In this document: in pieces, positions 9,201 through 17,552 of the stretch
Numbering within the stretch: position 1 is the stretch's first letter
Layout: each line of letters opens with the position of its first letter
DNA from: Sphingobacteriales bacterium 50-39
GTDB lineage: Bacteria; Bacteroidota; Bacteroidia; Chitinophagales; Chitinophagaceae
DNA length: 64,000 bases
Assembly (NCBI GenBank): GCA_001898505.1
Contig: MKTZ01000009.1
Span: forward strand, 62,001-126,000
Direction of reading: 5' to 3'
The notes under the pieces: model-generated
What the model saw: the letters and a program-made list of their open reading frames with translations, nothing else
Told to the model about the DNA's origin: nothing
The model's database searches: none
Program-made: the position numbers and the translations under genes

Positions 9201-10859
9201 ATGAAGAAGAGATTGATTGTGTCTGTGTTGGTCCTATGCGCATTTATCCGTGTATGTGGACAATTTCCTGACCTTAGCGGCTATACCATTCTCTCTGAAG
9301 GCGCCGTCAGCTTCAATTACCAATGTGACGGTCTGGAGGGCTTTACCAACGGATGCAATTTCGAGGCGCAAAAAATGAAAATGGAGGTGCCGCCCTGGAT
9401 GATACCGGGCGGCTGGCACTCCTATTTTATGGTGGACGGACAAAACAGCTATGTTGTTTCCTCACCGGCGGACCTGGTCCACAATTCCTTTATCGACATC
9501 CGGCATGACGGGACGGGTCCACGGGATGTATCCACACATGCTATCGCGCGTTATGGAAATAACTGTCCGGGCGTACAGGTAGACAACTGGTCACGGGTGT
9601 ATTATGCCATCTACAGCGCGGAGTATTTTGTTCATCCTGAAGTGGGTGCTGTTTCGCTGGGGTTCCTGCACGGTGAGAACAAGGATGTATGTCATGACGG
9701 CAATGATTGCCATAATACGATCAACCAGGACCCGGCCAATGTCTGTCCGTTCAGTGGCGACTACTGGCCCCGTTATAATTCATTCGTATGTGCGGCATGG
9801 CAGCCCAATAACCAGGCCACCAACTGGGGACAAGAGTACTTTTCCAATGATATGGGTCCTGTCACCTGGCCGTCCACGGGGTATCTGCTGCCGGATGGCG
9901 GGAAGGCTACCACGGGGGTAAACCATCCCACTTCCATTCAGTATAACGGAGATGTGTATGTTTTTTATCATGATGCGGGCGCCTATGCGGAGTTTAACCC
10001 GTACGACGAGGAAGGGCGGCATGAAGGCATCAAGGTAGTGCGGGCGCCTCTGGACAGTGCGTTGAACCCCTATGCGTACCGGGCGTATTATCAGGACAAG
10101 GATGGTAATGAACAATGGAGCCCTTCGTTGCCGGCAGGCTTTACCAGGGAGCGGTTGCTGGATTTTCTGTCCGTGAAAGGGCCTTTAAGCACGGACCTGA
10201 TGGGGGACGAGGGGAATAATGCGTATGGCGATCTGCGTTTTGCCGTGGCGCGGGTTCGCAATACGAACTATTTTATTGGTGTGGAATCCTATATCGACTA
10301 TAAGGACGGTCATAAGCACAAGACTGCCCTGCGGTGGTCGAATGACCTGCTGCATTGGACGGATCGTGTCCGGATCATCGACGAGGTCGCAGATTTTAAG
10401 AGGTCGCAGATGAATTATCCTATTCTCCTCAGTGCGGACGGTTGGTCTAACAGCGTGGTCGATTCAAATGATTTTTATGTACTGGGTACGGCTGCCGTCC
10501 TCTCCAATGTGGTTTATAAAAAGCATATCCTCCTTCGCCCCCAGACGTCCCTTGTGCAAACGTTGAGCTTCCCGGGATCGATCTCGCCGGGACCGGGCAG
10601 TCCTCTATCGTTGATGGTGGTGGCTCCCAATCCGGGACATGGGCTTTTCCGGCTGAATTATACCCTGGCGGATTATTCTATCGTCCGGGTGAATCTACTG
10701 GATATGACGGGCAGGAGACTGCAAAATGGCAGTCCTGCGCAAAGAGGGCCGGGGGCCAATACGGAGACGGTGGACCTGAGCGGGCAGACTCCGGGTGTGT
10801 ATATCATGGAAGTGTTGGCGGGGGGGAGCAGACAGGTGGTAAAGGTGCTGGTCGAGTAA
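9201..10859 (+). CDS. Large secreted protein with T9SS sorting domain, family unclear
   Basis: The 552-residue protein has a signal peptide (VSVLVLCAFIRVCGQ) and a type A T9SS domain at the C terminus (VVAPNPGHGLFRLNY, LLDMTGRRLQ, TPGVYIMEV). The 430-residue middle is rich in W, Y, H and D, with repeated short strands such as YYAIYSAEYF, VYVFYHDAG, RFAVARVRN and ALRWSNDLLHWTD; this pattern is typical of five-bladed beta-propeller carbohydrate enzymes (GH43/GH32-like). It also carries a cysteine cluster (VCHDGNDCHN, NVCPF) that could form disulfides. I cannot identify the family or catalytic residues with confidence. ATG 9201 is chosen because the signal peptide starts there; the open frame continues to 9063. 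Confidence 0.75.
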   Translation: MKKRLIVSVLVLCAFIRVCGQFPDLSGYTILSEGAVSFNYQCDGLEGFTNGCNFEAQKMKMEVPPWMIPGGWHSYFMVDGQNSYVVSSPADLVHNSFIDIRHDGTGPRDVSTHAIARYGNNCPGVQVDNWSRVYYAIYSAEYFVHPEVGAVSLGFLHGENKDVCHDGNDCHNTINQDPANVCPFSGDYWPRYNSFVCAAWQPNNQATNWGQEYFSNDMGPVTWPSTGYLLPDGGKATTGVNHPTSIQYNGDVYVFYHDAGAYAEFNPYDEEGRHEGIKVVRAPLDSALNPYAYRAYYQDKDGNEQWSPSLPAGFTRERLLDFLSVKGPLSTDLMGDEGNNAYGDLRFAVARVRNTNYFIGVESYIDYKDGHKHKTALRWSNDLLHWTDRVRIIDEVADFKRSQMNYPILLSADGWSNSVVDSNDFYVLGTAAVLSNVVYKKHILLRPQTSLVQTLSFPGSISPGPGSPLSLMVVAPNPGHGLFRLNYTLADYSIVRVNLLDMTGRRLQNGSPAQRGPGANTETVDLSGQTPGVYIMEVLAGGSRQVVKVLVE

Positions 10860-10930
10860 TTGGCAAGGCACGGGTCGGGTAGTTGACCTGGCGCCGGCTG
10901 ATTTGGCCGGCATTTTGCATAGTATCTGAC

Positions 10931-12223
10931 GTGACATTCCAACATTTCTCCGCGAAGGAAAAGATCCTGTATGGACTGACGGCGGGGTTCTTTATTACGC
11001 TGTTGTTGCCGGACATGCCGGTGATCAATACTATTTTTACCGGCGGGCTGTTTGTCTTCATCTGGTGTTATAATAAACCAGCTGAGAAGCGACTGGCGCT
11101 GCGCCACCGGAAAGAGATCGTGCTCATGCTCCTTTTTTACTGTCTGCATATTGTAAGCGCCTTCCTTTCGCATAACAAGCAGGAAGCATTCAAGATGCTG
11201 GCGCTGCGGGCGCCGCTGCTGGTCTTTCCTTTGTCATTGGGGCTCATTTCTGTCCGCGCAGCGGTGAAGGACAAGATCATACATGCCTATGGCGCTGTGA
11301 TCTCGCTGGGGGCGTTGATGTGCATCGTCTATGCATGGATACGATGTGCCCGAACGGGCGATGCGGTGTATCTGTATAACGACAGCCTGACGGAGGTGCT
11401 AAATATACAGTCCTCCTATTATGCCCTGATGGTGGTGCTGGCGGTGGCGGGATTTATCTATCTGATTGGAAAAGGATATTTTTCGGGGCGGCTGGGTAGT
11501 TATGTGCGTGGGATCGTCGTACTGCTGCTCCTATTTCATTTTATGCTGGCCAGCAGGATATCTATATTCATCCTTTATACCGGATGGCTGATCGTGGCCG
11601 GGCGCTATTTAATTCTACATCGAAAGACGGCGCTGGCAGTAGGGCTGATCATTGCCCTGGTGGCAGGACTGGGGTTATGTATGAAGGTATTGCCAAAGAC
11701 AATGAACCGATTTCGGGAGCTGGAATATCCCTCTTATTCCTATACAAGAGTGGCGCCTGAGAGCCATTATAACGGAACGCTGATGCCTGACCAATGGAAT
11801 GGCGCCAATATCCGGCTGGCAATATGGAAATGTGGATGGGAGGTGACGCAAAAGCACTGGCTTACGGGGGTGCAGCTGGGAGACAAGCAGGACAGCCTGA
11901 TGGCCATATACAGGGAGAAGGGGTTCACGTTCGCCCTGGAGAGCAAGAGGAACATGCACAATAACTACCTGGATATATTTTGTTCGTTTGGGGTGGTGGG
12001 CATAGCCCTCTTCCTGCTCGGCTATCTCGTCATTCCCTTGTGGAAGGCGGCAAGGACGGGAGACATGCTGGGGCTGGCGTTGCTGCTTGCCATGGCTGTG
12101 AGCATGAGCGTCGAGTCGTATTTCGACAGGAGCCTGGGATGCCTGCTGATGGGCTTCTTCTTTTCTTTTATCGCTGCTTACAAAGGCAGATCGGCGGACA
12201 GGACGGCAGGCGCCGTCTCTTAA
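10931..12223 (+). CDS. O-antigen ligase / O-antigen polymerase family membrane protein
   Basis: The protein has about ten to twelve membrane helices and a large periplasmic loop between the later helices (residues about 265-340), with RFRELEYPSYSYTR and a GWEVTQKHWLTGVQLGD...HNNYLDIFCSFGVVG segment. This HNxYL motif is typical of the Wzy_C family, which includes WaaL O-antigen ligases and Wzy polymerases. They transfer undecaprenyl-linked glycans to lipid A core or extend them, in the periplasm. The start is uncertain: I prefer GTG 10931 (430 residues), while TTG 10883 would add 16 residues. It converges on the Wzt gene with a 4-bp overlap of stops, next to an ABC-exported glycan locus, so a ligase role is more likely than polymerase. 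Confidence 0.75.
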   Translation: MTFQHFSAKEKILYGLTAGFFITLLLPDMPVINTIFTGGLFVFIWCYNKPAEKRLALRHRKEIVLMLLFYCLHIVSAFLSHNKQEAFKMLALRAPLLVFPLSLGLISVRAAVKDKIIHAYGAVISLGALMCIVYAWIRCARTGDAVYLYNDSLTEVLNIQSSYYALMVVLAVAGFIYLIGKGYFSGRLGSYVRGIVVLLLLFHFMLASRISIFILYTGWLIVAGRYLILHRKTALAVGLIIALVAGLGLCMKVLPKTMNRFRELEYPSYSYTRVAPESHYNGTLMPDQWNGANIRLAIWKCGWEVTQKHWLTGVQLGDKQDSLMAIYREKGFTFALESKRNMHNNYLDIFCSFGVVGIALFLLGYLVIPLWKAARTGDMLGLALLLAMAVSMSVESYFDRSLGCLLMGFFFSFIAAYKGRSADRTAGAVS

Positions 12224-12957
12224 GCGTTGTCGCGTAAATACAGATCGATAGCTTCCTTCGTATTGCCCACGAAAACGAGCTGTCCCTGGCGCATAAGCGC
12301 GGCACGGGTACAATATTTTTCTATGACATCCATGCTGTGACTGACGAGGACTACTGTTTTACCTTCTATCCAGCTGGACTCGAAGACCCTGATCGCCTTT
12401 TCGCGAAATCGGACATCCCCTACTGCAAAGATCTCATCGAGGAACATGATATCGGCGCCGGCATTGACGGCTATGGAAAAAGCCAGTCTGGCCATCATGC
12501 CGGATGAAAAGAATTTTACCTTGGTATCCACAAAGTCCCGGACTTCGGCAAAGTCGACGATGGTGTCGAAAAGGGAGTCTATCGTCCGTATCTTCAATCC
12601 CAGCACGGAGCCGGAGACATAGATGTTCTCGCGTGCGGTGAGTTCCTGGCTCATGCCCACTCCCAGGTTCATAAGCAGCGTAGTGCCATAGATATCGATA
12701 TGACCTGTGTCCGCGGGATATACTCCGGCGAGCAGTTTGACGAGCGTAGATTTTCCCGAACCATTCCTTCCCAGCAGGCCGATGCATTCGCCTTTGTATA
12801 CTTCCAGGTCGAGGGTGCTTACAGCATGGACATTCTTGCTGCGAGGCGGGTTAAAGAGATTAAAGAGGCGATGCTTTACCGTGTTGTGGCTGTCCTCTGA
12901 AATATGAAAGGTCTTGCTGATCTGTCTGGCGCGGATGGCAACGGGTGCATTTGTCAT
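12220..12957 (-). CDS. wzt: Polysaccharide ABC exporter ATP-binding protein (Wzt/TagH-like)
   Basis: The 245-residue nucleotide-binding subunit powers export of a lipid-linked polysaccharide. It has Walker A GRNGSGKST at 63-71, an SSGMM signature at about 151-155 in place of LSGGQ (usual for this subfamily), Walker B IMFLDE at 170-175 and the switch histidine in LVSHSMD. The N-terminal extension around HRLFNLFN is also typical. The chain ends at 245 residues, so it lacks the C-terminal carbohydrate-binding domain that Wzt proteins use to recognise capped O-antigen chains. It is the last gene of the nine-gene operon, 3 bases behind the permease gene. Confidence 0.92.
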   Translation of the reverse strand: MTNAPVAIRARQISKTFHISEDSHNTVKHRLFNLFNPPRSKNVHAVSTLDLEVYKGECIGLLGRNGSGKSTLVKLLAGVYPADTGHIDIYGTTLLMNLGVGMSQELTARENIYVSGSVLGLKIRTIDSLFDTIVDFAEVRDFVDTKVKFFSSGMMARLAFSIAVNAGADIMFLDEIFAVGDVRFREKAIRVFESSWIEGKTVVLVSHSMDVIEKYCTRAALMRQGQLVFVGNTKEAIDLYLRDNA

Positions 12958-12960
12958 AGA

Positions 12961-13758
12961 TCACAATTTTTCGGCGGCCCTGGATCCGAGCTGGTTCAGC
13001 AGGGACAGACCTATGAATAATAAAATAACGGCATAGGCAAAGTCGAAGAACAAGAGACTCAAGGAAGGTGGGCTGTGGTCCATCATTACTCTCCTGGCAT
13101 TGATGATGATGCCGGCAAGGGGATTGGCGTAATCGAATGTGGGCAAGGCGTGCCTGAACACATCCAGCTTGTAAAAGACGGGAGACAAAAAAAGCAATAG
13201 GGATACGAATACGGTCCATATCTGATGAATGTCCTTGGCTACGATGTATATATTGGACAATATGAGGGATACCCCCATTGCCAGGATAAAAAGATTGATG
13301 AAAAGGGGAATGATCCAGAAATTCTGCCAGGACAGTCCGTTCGAGCCTTTTTCTATGAGTGAGTAAAAGATCAGGAACATAAAGAAATTGAAAAAAAAGC
13401 CGATGGAATTGCTGATGATGGTAGAGAGATAGATCTCGAGCTTGTTCATATTACTGTATTCGTACAGGTACTTTTTAACGTGCAGGATCTGTACGGTGCC
13501 GGTGGTGGATTCCACGAAAAAATTCCACAAGATCAATCCGATGAAAAGATAGGAGGCAAAGGCGGGAACGCCCTGTTTGAGTATAATCTGGAAGACGGTG
13601 TAATATATGGCAATGTCCATCAGCGGCTTGATCAGCGCCCAGAAAAGACCGAGCTTGTTTTCGTAATACCGTAGTTTGAACTCTATCTTGGCCAGCAGCC
13701 AAAGTCTTTCCAATTTGTTGGTGCGTTGTATCCAGTCCTTGACAATACTAATGATCAT
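12961..13758 (-). CDS. wzm: Polysaccharide ABC exporter permease (Wzm/TagG-like, ABC-2 type)
   Basis: The 265-residue inner-membrane subunit has six predicted helices and the ABC-2 polysaccharide-exporter pattern: an N-terminal amphipathic segment, KIEFKLRYYENKLGLFWALIKP at 22-43 (described here by its ends only: basic residues then LG-LFWALIKP), and a central FFVESTTGTVQ region. It forms the channel that moves the glycan across the inner membrane. It is followed 3 bases later by its ATPase and preceded by the GT4-GT2 gene with 1 base between, so the genes are surely co-transcribed. Confidence 0.9.
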   Translation of the reverse strand: MIISIVKDWIQRTNKLERLWLLAKIEFKLRYYENKLGLFWALIKPLMDIAIYYTVFQIILKQGVPAFASYLFIGLILWNFFVESTTGTVQILHVKKYLYEYSNMNKLEIYLSTIISNSIGFFFNFFMFLIFYSLIEKGSNGLSWQNFWIIPLFINLFILAMGVSLILSNIYIVAKDIHQIWTVFVSLLLFLSPVFYKLDVFRHALPTFDYANPLAGIIINARRVMMDHSPPSLSLLFFDFAYAVILLFIGLSLLNQLGSRAAEKL

Positions 13759-13759
13759 G

Positions 13760-15943
13760 TCAGAGATGCAATTTATGTTTTATAGATAGGGCCAACTTTT
13801 TCAAGCGGGGGCTCTTTTTTACTACTGTTTTCAAATGGCGGGTGAGTTTTGCATCCTTTTCCGGGACGGTGGTTGGGTAAACACCGAAAGTAGGGTTGTC
13901 GAACTGATACCCGGGGCCATTGGCATTCAGCAGGTGAATGACCTGGGTGGCGAAGCGGGTAAAATAATCCTTGTGCTTGTCGGCTATATAGCGATTGGAA
14001 TAAAGCAGTTTCTCCCGGGTGGCTTTACGGAACATGGAGTCCTTCCGCACACGATAGAAGAAGAGGGGTTCGGGTATGGTGACGCCATTGAACCCATGTC
14101 CCATCATGCTGATGACGCTGTCATAATCCTCCAGGCCGTAATCGACCCTTTTATCGTTGAGACCCCCGGCCAGAAAGGCGGCGCGTTTATATACGAGGCT
14201 GCTGCTGTTGAGAGGGTTGTGTACGAGGGCATAAGGAGGCTGCGGGGTGAATGTAGGCCAGAGCTGGCGGCTGTCGCCAAAATACTGTGTCCATGCGCCT
14301 ACGAAGAATACATTGTCCTTTTGTTGCAGGATACTGATGGCTTTTTCATAGTAGGTGGTAGCTACTTTGTCGTCGGCATCGAGGAAGGCGAGATAGGTTC
14401 CGCTGGCCACTTCGGCCCCATAGTTCCGGACGTAGGCAAGGCCCTGGTTCTTCTGCCGGATAATGGTCAGCCTCCTGTCCGACATCAATTCATCCAATAC
14501 CTGGATGCTGTGCCTGTCTGTGCTGCCGTCATCGATCACAATGATCTCTTTATGCGGGTAGGTGGCATTGAAAAGGGAGGCGAGACATTCTTTTATATAA
14601 GCTCCCATATTGTAATACGGGACGATGATGGAAAGGAGCGGGTATATCCCGGGATCGGGACTGTGCAGACCGCCCTGCATAATGGGCTCTGGTGCGACGG
14701 GTTCCTGGTGGACGAAAGGGAAATACCGGGCGGGTGAAGCACCTTTGATCATCTCCTGGAGCAGATCCAGCTTTTGAGGGCCGATGGCGGGATAGCTGTA
14801 TTGTGTGTGGATCTTTTTACTGGCATTGGCGCCTATCTGCTGTATTTCTTCGGGGGATAGGGACAATATTCTGGTCAATTGCCGGACGAAGGAAGGGGGA
14901 TCATTGTGGTCGAAGAGGAAGCCTGTCCGGCCATCTTCAATGATCTCGGATTGTCCCCCCTGGATGGAAGCCAGAACGATCTTGCCAAGGCTCATCGCTT
15001 CCAGTACGACATAGGGCATATTGTCAACGATGCTGGGAACGATGACGATGTGTGCGTATTGCAGGGTGTCCTTTATCCAGTCGGGACTAATGCTGCCTGT
15101 AAATTGCAGCAAACCTCTTGTCTCATAATCCTTATATTTTATTTGTAGTAGCTGCCCCATGGTGCGCTGTTCGGGATGGAAGACGATGTCGGTACCTCCT
15201 ACTATCTGCAATGTGTGAGGGAAACCTACATCCCAGAGCGCTTTGAAATATTCGAGGAGCTGGAAGCTACCCTTCTGCGGAGAAAGCTTTCCGTAATAAA
15301 TTATTTTTCCGGGTATATAGGAGGACTGCTGCATCACGGGCAGGTCTGTTGCGTATGGATTGGGAAGCACCCGGACGGGAACAGGAGAGATGTCCATGTA
15401 TTGTTGTATCTCACGGACGAGGAAAAGGGAGGGTGAGATAAGAAGGTCGGCGGCCCTGATGGCCTGTTTCTCCATTTCACATGTCCAGAAATCGGGGAAC
15501 CTGTATACCGGTACACGATTGTAGTCCAGATAAATGAATGCGGGGGAATGAAGCGTGATGAGTATGGGCACGTCTTTTATGAATGCGTAACCGAGATGCT
15601 TGTATTGGGTAAGATAGTAAGCAATGCCCAGATAATCCTGAGATTCGATGACGTCGGGGGCGCCGTCCTCGAGGATAAGGGTCTTGACGATGTCGGCAAA
15701 GGCATAGCTCAGACGGGCGGTATGACCCAGGACATCCGACAGGTGATTCCTGTCTGTATGCCATCGGACGATCCTTATACCTTCCTTTAATTCTTCCTTC
15801 CTGTCCCTGACTGTGTCATCGGAAATAATAACGGTGACCTCGCAGCCCAATGCCTGCATCATGGAGGCGGTGTGATAGCAGTAGGTGCCGATGCCTCCTC
15901 CATAAAAGGGCGGGTATTCCGTTGTCAATAGCCAGTACTTCAT
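13760..15943 (-). CDS. Two-domain glycosyltransferase, GT4 followed by GT2
   Basis: The 727-residue protein carries two separate transferase domains. Residues 1-390 are a GT-B fold GT4 enzyme: a glycine-rich N-terminal loop (EYPPFYGGGIGTY), a KIIYYGKLSPQKG segment, and the donor-binding region EAMSLGKIVLASIQGGQSEII. From about residue 425 a GT-A fold GT2 domain follows: LLSIIVPYYNMGAYI, VIDDGSTDRHSI and the metal-binding FLDADD. The last 60 residues end in a basic tail (KKSPRLKKLALSIKHK) suggesting membrane contact. It overlaps the upstream gene by 4 bases (ATGA). Two linked transfer steps of the same repeat unit are likely, but donors cannot be read from sequence. Confidence 0.88.
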   Translation of the reverse strand: MKYWLLTTEYPPFYGGGIGTYCYHTASMMQALGCEVTVIISDDTVRDRKEELKEGIRIVRWHTDRNHLSDVLGHTARLSYAFADIVKTLILEDGAPDVIESQDYLGIAYYLTQYKHLGYAFIKDVPILITLHSPAFIYLDYNRVPVYRFPDFWTCEMEKQAIRAADLLISPSLFLVREIQQYMDISPVPVRVLPNPYATDLPVMQQSSYIPGKIIYYGKLSPQKGSFQLLEYFKALWDVGFPHTLQIVGGTDIVFHPEQRTMGQLLQIKYKDYETRGLLQFTGSISPDWIKDTLQYAHIVIVPSIVDNMPYVVLEAMSLGKIVLASIQGGQSEIIEDGRTGFLFDHNDPPSFVRQLTRILSLSPEEIQQIGANASKKIHTQYSYPAIGPQKLDLLQEMIKGASPARYFPFVHQEPVAPEPIMQGGLHSPDPGIYPLLSIIVPYYNMGAYIKECLASLFNATYPHKEIIVIDDGSTDRHSIQVLDELMSDRRLTIIRQKNQGLAYVRNYGAEVASGTYLAFLDADDKVATTYYEKAISILQQKDNVFFVGAWTQYFGDSRQLWPTFTPQPPYALVHNPLNSSSLVYKRAAFLAGGLNDKRVDYGLEDYDSVISMMGHGFNGVTIPEPLFFYRVRKDSMFRKATREKLLYSNRYIADKHKDYFTRFATQVIHLLNANGPGYQFDNPTFGVYPTTVPEKDAKLTRHLKTVVKKSPRLKKLALSIKHKLHL

Positions 15944-16836
15944 GAAACGTGCTTTTTTGTGGAAGATATATAGTCGTATATCCGGTGGGTGCGGCGCCGA
16001 ATGGTGTTGAGCAGGCTCTTTAAGGACCTCTTGCCAGTCATTACTTTTATCAGCTGTCCGAACTGTTTGTACCAGCGTGGCAGGGTTTCGTATTCCTGCT
16101 GGTACCAGTTGAACAAGGTGTCGTAGTCGTCTTTGTATTTGCTTCGTATGATGTCGATGGTGGCCTCGGCGTTGTGCAGCCTTTCCTCCGTGACCTTATT
16201 CCTGCTGCTGAGCTGGTCCAGTTTTTTTTGCAGCTGCCGGCGTTGGAGGACCCATGTTTCCAGCAAGGGGTGATCGAGCAGGAGTTCATGGCAATATTGA
16301 TCGAGGGACTGCTCGAGCGAAAGGGTGTCTAAAAAATCCCGTCCGCTGATAAAAAAGAACTCTTCTGTCATCGTATGGGCCTGAAAGATGAGGCGATCGG
16401 CCCTGACAGGGATCTGGTCCTGGCTGGTAAGGATGCGTTCTGTATCGGGAACGAGGCAGGCGATCGTGTGCCAGCCCTGCTGTTCCAGGGTGGTCCAGAA
16501 CGCGGGGGAGGGTGGGCTGTTGAAAACGATGAGAGGTGAGCCATCCATGCTAATATAGTTTCTGCTGCACAACAAGAGAACAATGTATTCGATGAGGGAA
16601 GGGTGAGGGGAAGATGATAAATGCAGGGTAAAGGGTCTATCGCCTGTCACCAGATGATGAAACAGACCGGGGCTGGGAAGGCGCCGCTGGTCGAGCTGCA
16701 ACGCCAGGCCAATATTCATGTCCCCGGGCAGAAGCGCAAGATCGAGCTCTCCGGCCTGGACAACCAGCAGACAGCTGTATGATCTTGGATGTGTCGGACC
16801 TTTGTATATAAAATCGGTATGTTGCATGCCTTTCAT
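15940..16836 (-). CDS. Possible degenerate WbsX-like (GH99-like) domain with coiled-coil tail
   Basis: This 298-residue protein has no clear signal peptide. Residues 40-108 read like the middle of WbsX/GH99-like proteins: LQLDQRRLPSPG, a DRPFTLHLSS segment where WbsX has its WAN motif, and NYISMDGSPLIVF where WbsX has a YikvdGkPlfviY strand. The N-terminal catalytic half of WbsX is missing, so activity is doubtful. Residues 195-240 are a coiled coil, followed by aromatic-basic motifs WYQQEYE and WYKQFGQ and a basic C-terminal tail. WbsX domains often accompany RgpF domains, and the RgpF-like gene lies just upstream with a 4-bp overlap; this supports the reading. An alternative is a structural partner with no enzyme activity. 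Confidence 0.6.
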   Translation of the reverse strand: MKGMQHTDFIYKGPTHPRSYSCLLVVQAGELDLALLPGDMNIGLALQLDQRRLPSPGLFHHLVTGDRPFTLHLSSSPHPSLIEYIVLLLCSRNYISMDGSPLIVFNSPPSPAFWTTLEQQGWHTIACLVPDTERILTSQDQIPVRADRLIFQAHTMTEEFFFISGRDFLDTLSLEQSLDQYCHELLLDHPLLETWVLQRRQLQKKLDQLSSRNKVTEERLHNAEATIDIIRSKYKDDYDTLFNWYQQEYETLPRWYKQFGQLIKVMTGKRSLKSLLNTIRRRTHRIYDYISSTKKHVS

Positions 16837-17552
16837 ATTCCCTCAATAGTATAACCCTGATGTTCCGCGATGAAGCAGAAGAGTCTTTCCCAGCTATGTG
16901 TATAGGTTCCATGTTGCAGGTCCATGACATTGCCTTCTTCGAGCGGGGCTCTGGCTTCGAGAGCAGGATGTCTGGAAAAAAAATCTTCCATGATAGCGCT
17001 GCGACAGACAAAAATGGTGCCGGCTATGAAATCATATCTCCTGCTGTGCAGATCATATTCTTTTATCAGATCCTGCAGCAGGCTGTCGTTAGTGGTTTTA
17101 AAGCTTTTATTTCCGTGGTCGAACTCGTTCTTTAGAAACCTTTTTGCGCCCACTATCCCTATCCGGCTGTCGTTGTCCAATTTTTGCAGTACTTTCCGAA
17201 GGCCCTTGTCACTGAATGGGCTGTATAATGTGTCAGACCAGTAAGAGGCATTGATGGTCTGAGGACTGACCTTGTCGTGCAGCAGACCGATGTAAGTTGT
17301 TTTTTGACAGCAACGGAGATAATAGCAGAGGGCAATCAGCTTGCCTCCTATGTCCTTCCCCTTGTTGGGGACCTTTAGTCTTACTATGCCGGGGAGCTTG
17401 CCGGTGGAGGACATGGTCTCATCCAGGACATCGTCGTGACAGGCCGTGAGGATGATCTGGCGGGCCTGTCGAAAGGCGCCGCCGCACTTTTTTTCCAGGG
17501 TCTGCCAGGAGCCCGGATAGTATAGATGTATGAATAGTGTGAGCCCTGTCAT
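16833..17552 (-). CDS. RgpF-like rhamnan synthesis family protein
   Basis: The 239-residue protein shows the pattern of the rhamnan synthesis F family: an N-terminal LFIHLYYPGSWQTLEKKC, the central KVPNKGKDIGGKLIAL (the family's NKGRDIGPFL segment), a YIGLLHDKVSP strand, RIGIVGAKRF and the C-terminal THSWERLFCFI. Family members act in rhamnose-rich or other cell-surface polysaccharide assembly, probably as glycosyltransferases, although the reaction is not firmly established. It starts inside the end of the 1622-residue gene (4-bp overlap) and ends over the start of the next gene (4-bp overlap), so all are translated in one unit. Confidence 0.82.
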   Translation of the reverse strand: MTGLTLFIHLYYPGSWQTLEKKCGGAFRQARQIILTACHDDVLDETMSSTGKLPGIVRLKVPNKGKDIGGKLIALCYYLRCCQKTTYIGLLHDKVSPQTINASYWSDTLYSPFSDKGLRKVLQKLDNDSRIGIVGAKRFLKNEFDHGNKSFKTTNDSLLQDLIKEYDLHSRRYDFIAGTIFVCRSAIMEDFFSRHPALEARAPLEEGNVMDLQHGTYTHSWERLFCFIAEHQGYTIEGI

